A DNA stretch of 34,112 nt from Actinomycetota bacterium (GCA_017856385.1 JAFMFD010000016.1:1-34112), one strand, 5' to 3'; numbered from the stretch's first letter, positions 16,243-23,665 are shown. The notes: generated from the letters alone by a model not told the origin. Program-made: numbers and translations.

Positions 16243-17010
16243 TCAGCTGCCGCCGAACTGAGCCGCGCGCTTGTCCTGGAAGGCCGCGATCCCCTCGGCG
16301 AAGTCGGCCGTGGTGAGCAGTTGGCCCTGGCGCTCCCGCTCGGCCGCGAGGACCGATCGGAGGTCGCCGAGGGTCGCCTCATTGAGCGTCCGCTTCGTCG
16401 CCGCGTAGGCAAGGGGTGCGCCGTTCGACGTCTGCTCGACGAGCTGCTCAATGCGGGCGTCGAACTCCTCATCGGCGACGGCCTCGGCGATCAGGCCCCA
16501 CTCGGCCGCCTGCCGCGCGGGGATCCTCTCGGCGAGCAGGGCCATGCGGGCTGCCCGGGCGCGACCCACCGCAGCGGGCACGAGCAGTGACGCGCCGCCG
16601 TCGGGCATCAGGCCGATCCGGGTGAAGGCGAGCATGAACGACGCCGACTCCTTGGCGATGGTGAGATCGGCCGCGAGGGCGAAGGAGCAGCCCACGCCCG
16701 CAGCGATGCCGTTGACGGCCGCGATCACGACGCATGGCGAGCCGGTCAGGGCGAGGGTGAAAGCGTTGGCGAGGTCGAGCAACTGGAGTCCCGGGGGCGC
16801 ACCATCGGGGCCGACGTCGGCACCGGAGCTGAACGCACGGCCGGCGCCGGTCAGGACGATGACCCGGGTGCCGTCGCCGGACGCTGCCTCCACCTCGGCG
16901 AGCGCTCGCTCGACGATCGCGGGGGTGAGGGCATTGAGCCGGTCCGGGCGGTCGATGGTCAGCCGCAGCACTGCGTCCGAGCGCTCGATGCGCAGCCCGT
17001 CGTCGGTCAT
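16243..17010 (-). CDS. Enoyl-CoA hydratase/isomerase-family protein
   Basis: 255-residue crotonase-fold protein. Motifs: IDRPDRLNALTP, GAGRAFSSGAD (oxyanion-hole Gly/Ala) and NGIAAGVGCSFALAADLTIA. In the active-site helix it reads FMLAFTRIGLMPDGGAS, so the two glutamates of classical enoyl-CoA hydratase are absent and an Asp stands in the PDGG loop. That pattern is closer to PaaG-like delta-isomerases than to hydratases, so isomerisation of a double bond is at least as likely as hydration. Its ATG at 17010 has AAGGCAGGA upstream. It is divergent from the KstD-like flavoprotein by 57 bp and upstream of the SDR operon by 108 bp. Confidence 0.87.
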   Translation of the reverse strand: MTDDGLRIERSDAVLRLTIDRPDRLNALTPAIVERALAEVEAASGDGTRVIVLTGAGRAFSSGADVGPDGAPPGLQLLDLANAFTLALTGSPCVVIAAVNGIAAGVGCSFALAADLTIAKESASFMLAFTRIGLMPDGGASLLVPAAVGRARAARMALLAERIPARQAAEWGLIAEAVADEEFDARIEQLVEQTSNGAPLAYAATKRTLNEATLGDLRSVLAAERERQGQLLTTADFAEGIAAFQDKRAAQFGGS

Positions 17011-17055
17011 GTCCTGCCTTTCGCCGTCGCCGGAGAGTCAACGTCACTGTAGCGA

Positions 17056-17061
17056 TAGATT
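17056..17061 (+). promoter_or_regulatory. -10 box of a leaderless promoter
   Basis: TAGATT at 17056-17061 puts the predicted transcription start at the A of the ATG (17068), with no Shine-Dalgarno in the preceding 20 bases. No convincing -35 box. Position fits leaderless mRNA. Confidence 0.45.
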
Positions 17062-17067
17062 CTTTAC

Positions 17068-18759
17068 ATGGAGTCCGGTTTCGAGTTCGACGTGGTGGTC
17101 CTCGGCAGCGGCGCCGCGGGGCTGACAGCGGGCCTCGCCGCCGCCCAGCAGGGCGCCACCGTGGGACTGTTCGAGAAGGCCGACGTGCTCGGCGGATCCA
17201 GTGCGATCTCCGGGGGGGTCCCGTGGATCCCCCTGAACCACCATCAGGACGAGGCCGGTGTCGCCGACTCCCGCGAGGATGCCCTGGCCTACCTGGACTC
17301 ACTGTCGCTGGGCCGGATGGACCCGACGATGGCGGAGACGTTCGTCGACAACGGCCGCGCGACGATCGAATGGCTCGAGGACACCACTGCCGCGAGCTTC
17401 ACGCTGCTGCCGCGCTACCCCGACTACCACCCCGAGAATCCCGGTGGCCGGCCCGACGGCGGTCGCTCCCTCGACCCCGGCCTGTTCTGCTACGCCGAGC
17501 TCGGCGCCTGGCAGGACCGCGTTGCGCGCAGCAAGCGCAGTGCGCACCTGAAGATCACCGACACCACGCTCGGCGGCGGCACCGGTCATCTGCCCGAGGA
17601 GGAGATGCAGCGGCGCATCGACCTCGACCTGCGCGGGTGCGGCAACGCGCTCGTCGGCCCGATCATCAAGGCGCTGCTCGACCTCGGCGTCGAGCCCGTG
17701 GTCAATGCACGGGCCCTCGATCTGCTCGTCGAGAACGGACGCGTCGCAGGTGTGCGGCTGGAGATCGACGGCGAGAAGCGCGTGGTGCGCGCACGCCGCG
17801 GAGTCGTGCTCGCCACGGGTGGCTTCGAGTGGAACACCGACCTGGTGTCGGAGTTCCTGCGCGGGCCGATGACCGCACCCACGTCGGTCCCGACCAACAC
17901 CGGCGACGGCCTGCTCATGGCGATGCGCGTGGGCGCCCGCCTGGCCAACATGGGCCAGGCGTGGTGGGTGCCGGCGGTCAGGATTCCCGGCGACACCGCA
18001 TTCGGTGAGCCGAGGTCGAACCTCGTCAACCGCGAGCGCACCCTTCCCGGCTCGATCATGGTGAACTCCGCCGGCCGCCGCTTCACCAATGAGGCCAGCA
18101 ACTACAACGCGCTCGGCGGCGCGTTCCACCAGCTCGATCCCGTCACGTTCACCTACGCCAACCTGCCCGCGTGGCTCGTCTTCGACCACGCGCACGCCGA
18201 GCGCTATGGCACTTTCGGCGCCCCCGCAGGCACGCCCGTTCCGGAGTGGGTCACCAGCGCCGACTCGGTGCGCGACCTCGCAGACACGCTGGGCATCGAC
18301 GCGGAAGGCCTCGAGCGCACGATCGAGCGCTGGAACGGCTTCGTCGCGCAGGACCACGATGACGACTTCCGTCGCGGCGACAGCGCGTACGACCGCTGGA
18401 GCGGTGACGGTGACCACCGCTTCACGACCGCCTCGACGCTGGGGCCGATCGCAACCGCGCCGTTCTACGCCGTGCCGGTCGAGTCCGGCACCCTCGGCAC
18501 CAGCGGCGGGCCGCGCACCGACGCTTCCGGTCACGTTCTCGACACGCACCTGGTGCCGATCCCGGGCCTGTTTGCCGCCGGCAACGTCGCTGCCGCCCCG
18601 ACCGCGATGGCCTACGGAGGCGCGGGCGGCACTCTCGGGCCGATTCTGGTGTTCGGTCGCCTCGCGGGCCTGGCCGCGGCGCAGGAGCCAGAGTGGCCCG
18701 CGCTCAGCGAGGACGAGCTCGATGACGTGGCAGGGGTCCTCAGACCGACGCTCGAATGA
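17068..18759 (+). CDS. FAD-dependent dehydrogenase, 3-ketosteroid-delta1-dehydrogenase-like
   Basis: 563-residue flavoprotein of the fumarate reductase/KstD group. N-terminal dinucleotide loop GSGAAGLTAG from residue 13, then FEKADVLGGSSAISGG. The C-terminal FAD segment is GLFAAGNVAAAPTAMAYGGA ending GGTLGP, followed by a conserved VFG. Tyr516 and Gly520 occupy the Tyr-xxx-Gly positions that in KstD polarise the substrate ketone, so delta1-dehydrogenation of a 3-ketosteroid-like or other cyclic ketone is plausible. The rest of the steroid pathway is not present, and the protein could act on another cyclic enone. It has a leaderless-type promoter and converges on the SET-like gene with a 20-bp overlap. 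Confidence 0.88.
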   Translation: MESGFEFDVVVLGSGAAGLTAGLAAAQQGATVGLFEKADVLGGSSAISGGVPWIPLNHHQDEAGVADSREDALAYLDSLSLGRMDPTMAETFVDNGRATIEWLEDTTAASFTLLPRYPDYHPENPGGRPDGGRSLDPGLFCYAELGAWQDRVARSKRSAHLKITDTTLGGGTGHLPEEEMQRRIDLDLRGCGNALVGPIIKALLDLGVEPVVNARALDLLVENGRVAGVRLEIDGEKRVVRARRGVVLATGGFEWNTDLVSEFLRGPMTAPTSVPTNTGDGLLMAMRVGARLANMGQAWWVPAVRIPGDTAFGEPRSNLVNRERTLPGSIMVNSAGRRFTNEASNYNALGGAFHQLDPVTFTYANLPAWLVFDHAHAERYGTFGAPAGTPVPEWVTSADSVRDLADTLGIDAEGLERTIERWNGFVAQDHDDDFRRGDSAYDRWSGDGDHRFTTASTLGPIATAPFYAVPVESGTLGTSGGPRTDASGHVLDTHLVPIPGLFAAGNVAAAPTAMAYGGAGGTLGPILVFGRLAGLAAAQEPEWPALSEDELDDVAGVLRPTLE

Positions 18760-19771
18760 CCTGGGCCTGAACCTCCGCCGCTCGCGCGATCGTTGCCGCC
18801 GCGGCACCTGAGCAGGTCGTCGTAGCGGAGAGCAGAACGTCGAGCAGCCGCAGGTTCGCGTTCGCAATCGCCGCGACGACGCCCGCGGGCAGCACGCCCG
18901 TCTGCCCCGCGCCGAACGTCACGTGGCTCGCGACAAGGCCGTCACTCGATCGTCGCACCTGCGTGGGCATGAGCGTTCCGTCACGACGACGACCCTGAGC
19001 CTGCACCCGCACACGACCGAACCCCGGCACATCCACGGACACGGGAGCACTGTGGGCGATGGCAGAGTCCGAAGCCACGAATCCGTAGACCACCGCCATG
19101 CCAATCGCGTCGCGCTGCAGCCCGTAGTCCAGTCGGCACTCCCCCAACTCACCCGCATGCGCGATGTCGACGCTGAATTCCGTTCCTGACCACGTCGGCG
19201 TGGAGCCATCACGTGCGTGGTCCAGCAGGTCGATGAGCGGGACCGCAACCGGCTCAACAGCGCCATCGTCGCCCACCGGCAGCCGGAACACCCGATCGCT
19301 CCAGAACAGGCCCGCCGCCGATGGCTGCCGTCGACGGAAGCGGGGCCGGAATGCGCGGATGGCGTCGATCACGTCGTCGCTGAAGTCGGGAGCGAGGACC
19401 GGATGCGTCGACACGAGCCACGGGATCTTTCCGCAGGCGTTGTGGAGAGCAGCCTGCAGGACCAGCAGCTCGGTCTCGATCGAGCTGAACTCGGAAGGCA
19501 CCGCGTCGAACTCCAGTGCCTCGCTGGACGTGGACCAGCCAACCCGGCCGATGCGCACGAGTGCCGAGCGCGGGATGCGCAGCAGAGGCTCACCGGCAAT
19601 GCCCTCGCATCGCACGCTCCCCTGCCCCTGCCGGATCACGAACCGCGCCGCAGGGTGGACCCACCCGCCAGCCTCCGCCACCGCATCGACGGTGCCGGCC
19701 AGCAGGTCGGCTACGAGGTCGTCGTCGCAGACCACATGACGCCACGGGTCGAAGGCCGGCACAGACGTCAT
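18740..19771 (-). CDS. Putative SET-domain protein, SETD6/RuBisCO-LSMT-like
   Basis: 343 residues from ATG 19771; a frame running further upstream only reads through the kinase gene. By eye it follows the layout of LSMT/SETD proteins, which methylate protein lysines with SAM. An N-terminal stretch at residues 51-72 contains EGIAGEPLLRIPRSALV, like the family's opening strand. An FW-SDRVFRLP segment precedes PLIDLLDHARDG at 178-189, in the place of P-ADxxNHS but with Asp for Asn. Residues 210-232 contain LDYGLQRDAIGMAVVYGFV, like the family's terminal YD-x-N-x-E-x-x-DYGF, with Tyr229 as the likely catalytic tyrosine. It lies 14 bp behind the kinase gene. Remote homology judged by eye; a catalytically altered relative is possible. 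Confidence 0.55.
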   Translation of the reverse strand: MTSVPAFDPWRHVVCDDDLVADLLAGTVDAVAEAGGWVHPAARFVIRQGQGSVRCEGIAGEPLLRIPRSALVRIGRVGWSTSSEALEFDAVPSEFSSIETELLVLQAALHNACGKIPWLVSTHPVLAPDFSDDVIDAIRAFRPRFRRRQPSAAGLFWSDRVFRLPVGDDGAVEPVAVPLIDLLDHARDGSTPTWSGTEFSVDIAHAGELGECRLDYGLQRDAIGMAVVYGFVASDSAIAHSAPVSVDVPGFGRVRVQAQGRRRDGTLMPTQVRRSSDGLVASHVTFGAGQTGVLPAGVVAAIANANLRLLDVLLSATTTCSGAAAATIARAAEVQAQVIRASV

Positions 19772-19785
19772 GCACGCCTGCTCGA

Positions 19786-20856
19786 TCAGGAGGCCAGGCC
19801 GGCGATCGCGCCGTGCGCGAGGACCTGTCGGCCCATCGCGGCGAGCGCCTCGGTGGCACTGCGCATGCCGTCGATCTCCGCTGCGCCTGCGCCGAGCTGC
19901 TGGCCCTGCAGGCTGCGAGCGAGGATCGACTCCATGATGACGGCGAGCTTGAAGCACGCCAGGGCGGTGCACGCATCGAGGCCGTCCAGCCGCGACCCCG
20001 TGCGCTCGGCGTAGCGCTCGACCACGCGCTCACGCGTCCAGAAGCCCGGGCGGTCGGTGATGTGCTCGGCGACGGGCACACTCGCGCGCAGGGCATCACC
20101 CGGGTCCGTCCAGTAGACGAGAGTGACGGCGAGGTCCATGACGGGATCGCCGAGCGTCGCCATCTCCCAGTCGACGACCGCCTGCACGGTCGGCTCCTGC
20201 AGCCCAAGGATGGTGTTGTCGAGCCGATAGTCGCCGTGCACGATCGCGGCTCGCCCTGCGGGCACGGAGGGGATCACCGTCTCTAGCGCGGACTGCAGTG
20301 CATCCACGTCACTGACCTCACGGGTCTTGGTCAGCTGCCACTGCTGCGACCAGCGACGCACCTGGCGCTCGAGGTAGCCATCCGGTCGCCCCAGCTCGCC
20401 CAGGCCCGCAGCCTCGGCGTCGATGGCGTGGAGGTCGGCCAGCGTGTCGACCAGGGATGCGCAGATGGCACCGGCCTCGACGGGATCGATCGCCGCCGCC
20501 CTGTCCTGCGAGTCGATGACGCGACCGTCGACGAAGCCCATCAGCAAGAACGATGCGCCGATGACGCCGTCGTCCTGGCACAGCGCCACCACCGGTGGCG
20601 TCGGGAAGCCCACGCTGTTGAGTCCGGACAGCACGCGGAACTCGCGCACCATGTCGTGCGCGCTGGGCAGGACGTGGCCGAGCGGCGGTCGGCGCAGGAC
20701 CCAGTCACCCCCCGAGGCATCGCGGAGGCGGTAGCTCACATTCGACCGCCCCCCTGCCAGGAGCGAGGCTCGTAGCGGTGCGGAGTCGTCGACCGGGATG
20801 CCCGACGCCTGCATCCACGCCGTCAGGGGCACGAGCCGCAGGCCCTCGGGATCCAT
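19786..20856 (-). CDS. APH-family phosphotransferase, ACAD10/11-kinase/LvaA-like
   Basis: 356-residue protein-kinase-like phosphotransferase. ATG at 20856 has GGAGGGC upstream. AGGRSNVSYRL is the nucleotide-loop strand, WVLRRPP carries the ATP lysine-like position, HGDYRLDN at 207-214 is the catalytic loop (Asp209, Asn214) and VVDWEMATLGDP holds the metal-binding Asp229. These motifs fit the family annotated as aminoglycoside phosphotransferase but found with acyl-CoA dehydrogenases, including the kinase domain of ACAD10/ACAD11 and LvaA, which phosphorylate the 4-hydroxyl of acyl-CoAs. Antibiotic resistance is therefore unlikely. The fitting dehydrogenase is at 6077. It leads an operon with the SET-like gene. 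Confidence 0.88.
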   Translation of the reverse strand: MDPEGLRLVPLTAWMQASGIPVDDSAPLRASLLAGGRSNVSYRLRDASGGDWVLRRPPLGHVLPSAHDMVREFRVLSGLNSVGFPTPPVVALCQDDGVIGASFLLMGFVDGRVIDSQDRAAAIDPVEAGAICASLVDTLADLHAIDAEAAGLGELGRPDGYLERQVRRWSQQWQLTKTREVSDVDALQSALETVIPSVPAGRAAIVHGDYRLDNTILGLQEPTVQAVVDWEMATLGDPVMDLAVTLVYWTDPGDALRASVPVAEHITDRPGFWTRERVVERYAERTGSRLDGLDACTALACFKLAVIMESILARSLQGQQLGAGAAEIDGMRSATEALAAMGRQVLAHGAIAGLAS

Positions 20857-20947
20857 CGCGTACGCCCTCCAGGGTCGTCTTGCCGGCGGCCTGTAACGAT
20901 ACCCCCCGAGCGACCGGTCCCCGACGTGCATTTCCGGCGACGACCAC

Positions 20948-20953
20948 TAGCCT
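20948..20953 (+). promoter_or_regulatory. -10 box of a near-leaderless promoter
   Basis: TAGCCT (20948-20953) predicts a transcription start one base before the peroxiredoxin ATG at 20961; no ribosome-binding site lies between. Seen by spacing only. Confidence 0.35.
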
Positions 20954-20960
20954 GCCGACC

Positions 20961-21446
20961 ATGACCATCGCCATCGGAGATCGCATCCCTGACGTCACCG
21001 TCTCGATCATGAAGGACGGATCCCCCACTGACGTCTCGTCCCTGGAGCTGCTCGGCAGCGGCCGCGTCGTGCTCTTTGCCGTGCCCGGTGCGTTCACGCC
21101 CGGCTGCTCGCGCGTGCACCTGCCCGGCTATGCCGAGCGCGCCGGCGAGATCGCCGGCAAGGGTGTCGACCGAATCGCGTGCATCTCCGTCAACGACACG
21201 TTCGTGATGGATGCCTGGGGCGAGGCCCACGACGTCAACGACACGATCACGATGATCGGCGACGGCGATGCCCTTTTCACCGAGGCCGTGGGCCTGGAGG
21301 TCGAGGTGCCGAGCGCGGGACTCGGCCGTCGCTCGCAGCGCTACGCGATGATCCTGCAGGACGGCGTCGTGCAGGAGCTCATGCTCGAGGACAACGGCCT
21401 GTCGGTCGCCAACAGCGCTGCGGAGTGCGTGCTCACGCGCCTGTGA
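20961..21446 (+). CDS. Peroxiredoxin, Prx5-type
   Basis: 161-residue thiol peroxidase of the Prx5 subfamily, reducing hydrogen peroxide and alkyl hydroperoxides in the cytoplasm. VPGAFTPGCS followed by HLPGY is the diagnostic active site with peroxidatic Cys49. The only other cysteines are Cys74 (RIACIS) and one near the C-terminus (AECVLT). No glutaredoxin domain is fused, so it would depend on an external thiol. ATG at 20961 was chosen over a longer frame because a -10 box stands directly upstream. It is divergent from the kinase gene and overlaps the leftward ATP-grasp gene by 14 bp at its 3' end. Confidence 0.93.
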   Translation: MTIAIGDRIPDVTVSIMKDGSPTDVSSLELLGSGRVVLFAVPGAFTPGCSRVHLPGYAERAGEIAGKGVDRIACISVNDTFVMDAWGEAHDVNDTITMIGDGDALFTEAVGLEVEVPSAGLGRRSQRYAMILQDGVVQELMLEDNGLSVANSAAECVLTRL

Positions 21447-22326
21447 CGCGGCGGGCGATCGCGGCCGCGAACCGGTCGGCGGCGCCCGAGGAGTGGGCGA
21501 GGAACACCGACGGCTCGGTGAGCTCGAGCTCGAGCACCATCGGTGACATGTCGGCGTCGCGGATGAGGTCCACCCGGGCATAGAGCGGGGCTCCGCCGGG
21601 GATCATGTCGAGGGCCCGACGACCGACGTCCAGCTCGTCGTCGGTCGGATCGCGGGGGTCGATCTGCTCGCGCAGGAAGAGCCCCTCGACCTGCTCCCCT
21701 TCCTCGCCGCGGGCGAGCAGGGGACCCTTGCGGATCGCATGCGAGAACTCCCCGTCGAAGTACAGCAGCGCGGTCTCGCCCGCGAGGTCGACGGAGGCGA
21801 TGTAGGGCTGCACCATCGCCGTGCGACCGGCCGTCATCAGCCCCCCGGCGTGGTCGAGGATTCGACCGGCATCCTCGCGGGTGTCGTAGCGGGCGGTGTC
21901 GCGCGACCCGCACGAGATCGCCGGCTTGACGACGACCTCGCGCCACGAGCGACGCTCCTCGCCCGACCAGCCCTGAGGGTCATCACCGGGCTCGAGGAAC
22001 ATCGTGGGCACGACGGGCACACCCGCATCGGCGAGGTCGCGCAGGTAGCGCTTGTCGGTGTTCCACCGCAGGACGTGCGCCGGGTTGAACAGCCGCGTCG
22101 CCGCTGAGACGTGGTCGACCCAGGCGAGGTAGGCGTCGCGGTCGTTCGCGTAGTCCCATGTGCCACGCACGACGACGACGTCGAAAGCGCCCCAGTCGAC
22201 CGTCGGGTCGGTCCAGACGGCCGGCACCCCCTCGAGGCCGATGGCGGCCAGCGCCGGGAGCAGCAGCTGGTCGTCCTCGTCCAGGACGGGGAACTCCTGG
22301 CACGTCGCCAGACCGATGCGGGGCAC
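21433..22326 (-). CDS. ATP-grasp family protein
   Basis: 297-residue ATP-grasp enzyme of the RimK/prokaryotic glutathione synthetase type, expected to form an amide or ester bond by way of an acyl phosphate. NTDKRYLRDLADAGVPVVPT opens the central domain, VVVKPAISCGSRDT gives the ATP-binding lysine strand, GETALLYFDGEF the hinge, and ARVDLI plus LELELTEPSVFL the metal-binding end. The resemblance in layout is to DcsG-like and other stand-alone ligases; the substrate is unknown. The start is GTG at 22326, overlapping the last base of the lipoprotein stop (TAGTG), so it is translationally coupled to it. Its 3' end overlaps the peroxiredoxin gene. Confidence 0.85.
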   Translation of the reverse strand: MPRIGLATCQEFPVLDEDDQLLLPALAAIGLEGVPAVWTDPTVDWGAFDVVVVRGTWDYANDRDAYLAWVDHVSAATRLFNPAHVLRWNTDKRYLRDLADAGVPVVPTMFLEPGDDPQGWSGEERRSWREVVVKPAISCGSRDTARYDTREDAGRILDHAGGLMTAGRTAMVQPYIASVDLAGETALLYFDGEFSHAIRKGPLLARGEEGEQVEGLFLREQIDPRDPTDDELDVGRRALDMIPGGAPLYARVDLIRDADMSPMVLELELTEPSVFLAHSSGAADRFAAAIARRVTGA

Positions 22327-22706
22327 TACTCGCTGATCGTCAGGGCGATCTCGCGCGTCGCGCCGTCCGGGCCGGTGAGCGTCAGGGTGGCCTCGCCCGC
22401 AGCCAGGCACTTGCCGCCCGGGTTGAACAGGGCGTCCCCCTCCTGCTTCGCCTGGGTCACCTCGACGAGGGCGGTGTCGCTGGAGTCGATGGTCGTCCCG
22501 GCGAGCTGCTCCTCGGGGATGATCACGTCGAGGAAGTTGCCGACCTTGCAGGTGGCCGAGGTCTGGTCCTCGGTGATGATCACCGGGGGCAGGGCCTGCG
22601 CGGCGTCGCCGGTGTCGGCGGAGTCGCTCGACGACGAGCAGCCGGCCAGGACACCCGCGCCGATCAGGGCGGCGGCGGCAATGGCGGTGGTACGCATGCG
22701 GAACAT
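22326..22706 (-). CDS. Small secreted lipoprotein
   Basis: 126-residue exported lipoprotein of unknown function. ATG at 22706 follows AAGGGAG. The signal peptide is MFRMRTTAIAAAALIGAG followed by a VLAGC lipobox, so the mature protein begins with lipidated cysteine, an SSSSDSADTGDAA linker and a domain of about 90 residues. That domain has two cysteines (TCKVG and GGKCLAAGEA), which may pair outside the membrane. The later segment EATLTLTGPDGATREIALTI reads like beta strands of an Ig-like fold. It is coupled to the ATP-grasp gene, though one product is exterior and the other cytoplasmic. No named family recognised. Confidence 0.85.
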   Translation of the reverse strand: MFRMRTTAIAAAALIGAGVLAGCSSSSDSADTGDAAQALPPVIITEDQTSATCKVGNFLDVIIPEEQLAGTTIDSSDTALVEVTQAKQEGDALFNPGGKCLAAGEATLTLTGPDGATREIALTISE

Positions 22707-22820
22707 GGGACTCCCTTGAGTTCTGCGTGAGGTGCCGGGCAGGCACCCGCTCGGACGCAAGCCTAGACGCTCAGGTTTCCGGCACCTAGGTCCGTCGGCC
22801 GACCGCGGTGGGGAACCCGC

Positions 22821-23189
22821 TCAGGGCGCGGGGCTCAGCCAGACCACCTGGTCGCGGAGTTCGCGAGCGCCTGAGTGCGCGGTCATCAACCTGTCGATGC
22901 TCTCGACGAAGGTGCCGATGGACGCCCTGCTCCGCGGCATCCGCGCGTCCGAGGTGAAGGCCAGGCCGAAGTGGGATCGGCCGACTCCACTCCACGAGCG
23001 AGAGACCGACATGAAGTCTGCGACGTTGTTGGTGAGCACGGCGCGCTCCTCTCCGGACCCCAGGGCGAGCAGTTCCTCGTCCGATGCGGTGTGCCAGCCC
23101 CGCTCCTCGCAGGCAATGACGTCATGGCCTCCCTCCCGGAGGACCGCCGCGATCATGGGTGAGAAGTGGTGATCAAGCACAAGCCTCAC
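22821..23189 (-). CDS. PIN-like (DUF5615-type) putative toxin
   Basis: 122 residues from GTG 23189, chosen because it overlaps the upstream antitoxin stop by four bases (GTGA). The N-terminal strand VRLVLDHHFSPMIAAVLREG and then GHDVI are the DUF5615 PIN-like opening with its first acidic residue, and DEELLALGSGEERAVLTNNV followed by ADF gives the next acidic pair. PIN-fold toxins are RNases that cleave tRNA, rRNA or mRNA. The C-terminal 40 residues are longer than the typical family member. Together with the preceding DUF433-containing gene this forms a canonical type II toxin-antitoxin pair. Activity is not proven. Confidence 0.8.
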   Translation of the reverse strand: MRLVLDHHFSPMIAAVLREGGHDVIACEERGWHTASDEELLALGSGEERAVLTNNVADFMSVSRSWSGVGRSHFGLAFTSDARMPRSRASIGTFVESIDRLMTAHSGARELRDQVVWLSPAP

Positions 23190-23608
23190 GCGAGAACGTC
23201 CTGCGCGCGCTGCCATCGAGCGAGCTCCCGGTCAGCGCGATCCTGCGCCGCCGCCGCATCCCGATCGACCTCCTCGGTGAAGTCGGCGAAGTAGGTGATC
23301 GCCGCTCGCACCGATGCCTCCGGAATGCCGAAGTACTCAGCGGTCGCCGCGATGTCGTCGCCATCGGCACGGAGGGTCGCGATGACCTGGCGCACGAGGA
23401 TGCGGGTGCCGACGAGTCCTGGCTCCCGTCGCCCGGCTCCGCCCGTCCGGAAGGAGATCAGCGGGTGCGAGTGGGTACGAAGTCCCTCGGCGAGCACCTG
23501 CTCCACCAGCGAGGTCCGTGACTCACCCGTCTCCTCGGCGATGTCATTGAGCAGTTCGCTGGTGCGGACGGTGAGGCGAAAGGAGCGCTGAACAGTGGGG
23601 GTCGACAT
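23186..23608 (-). CDS. RHH-DUF433 putative antitoxin
   Basis: 140 residues from ATG 23608. The first 50 residues look like a ribbon-helix-helix DNA-binding domain (QRSFRLTVRTSELLNDIAEE, then TGESRTSLVEQVL), and the rest is a DUF433 domain with LVGTRILVRQVIATLRADG, then AEYFGIPEASVRAAITYFAD. In this family the protein binds its own promoter and neutralises the PIN-like partner. The toxin follows with a GTGA overlap. A perfect 7-bp inverted repeat at 23609-23635 flanks its -10 box directly before the start codon, consistent with autoregulation. DUF433 with a fused RHH domain is less usual than a stand-alone DUF433. Confidence 0.82.
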   Translation of the reverse strand: MSTPTVQRSFRLTVRTSELLNDIAEETGESRTSLVEQVLAEGLRTHSHPLISFRTGGAGRREPGLVGTRILVRQVIATLRADGDDIAATAEYFGIPEASVRAAITYFADFTEEVDRDAAAAQDRADRELARWQRAQDVLA

Positions 23609-23635
23609 GTATCCCACTGTAAGTAATCGGGATAC
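23609..23635 (-). promoter_or_regulatory. Promoter and candidate autoregulatory operator of the TA pair
   Basis: GTATCCC (23609-23615) and GGGATAC (23629-23635) are perfect inverted repeats 13 bp apart, with the TACAGT -10 box (minus strand, 23621-23616) between them. The right repeat abuts the antitoxin ATG. Transcription is predicted to start zero to one base before it. Structure seen; binding by the RHH domain inferred. Confidence 0.6.
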
Positions 23636-23665
23636 CAATGGTCAGTCCGGCTCTCACCAGCGCGG

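Noticed and set aside
1-18759. A complete steroid-degradation cluster
   Set aside because: Only a KstD-like protein, generic SDRs, CoA enzymes and an LLM protein are seen; Hsa, Ksh and Mce genes are missing.
17299-18867. A 522-residue leftward open frame
   Set aside because: Antisense shadow of the KstD-like flavoprotein; composition is typical of an opposite-strand frame in GC-rich DNA.
19786-20856. Aminoglycoside phosphotransferase and hence antibiotic resistance
   Set aside because: The motifs and the acyl-CoA context fit the ACAD10/11 and LvaA kinase group; no resistance neighbours.
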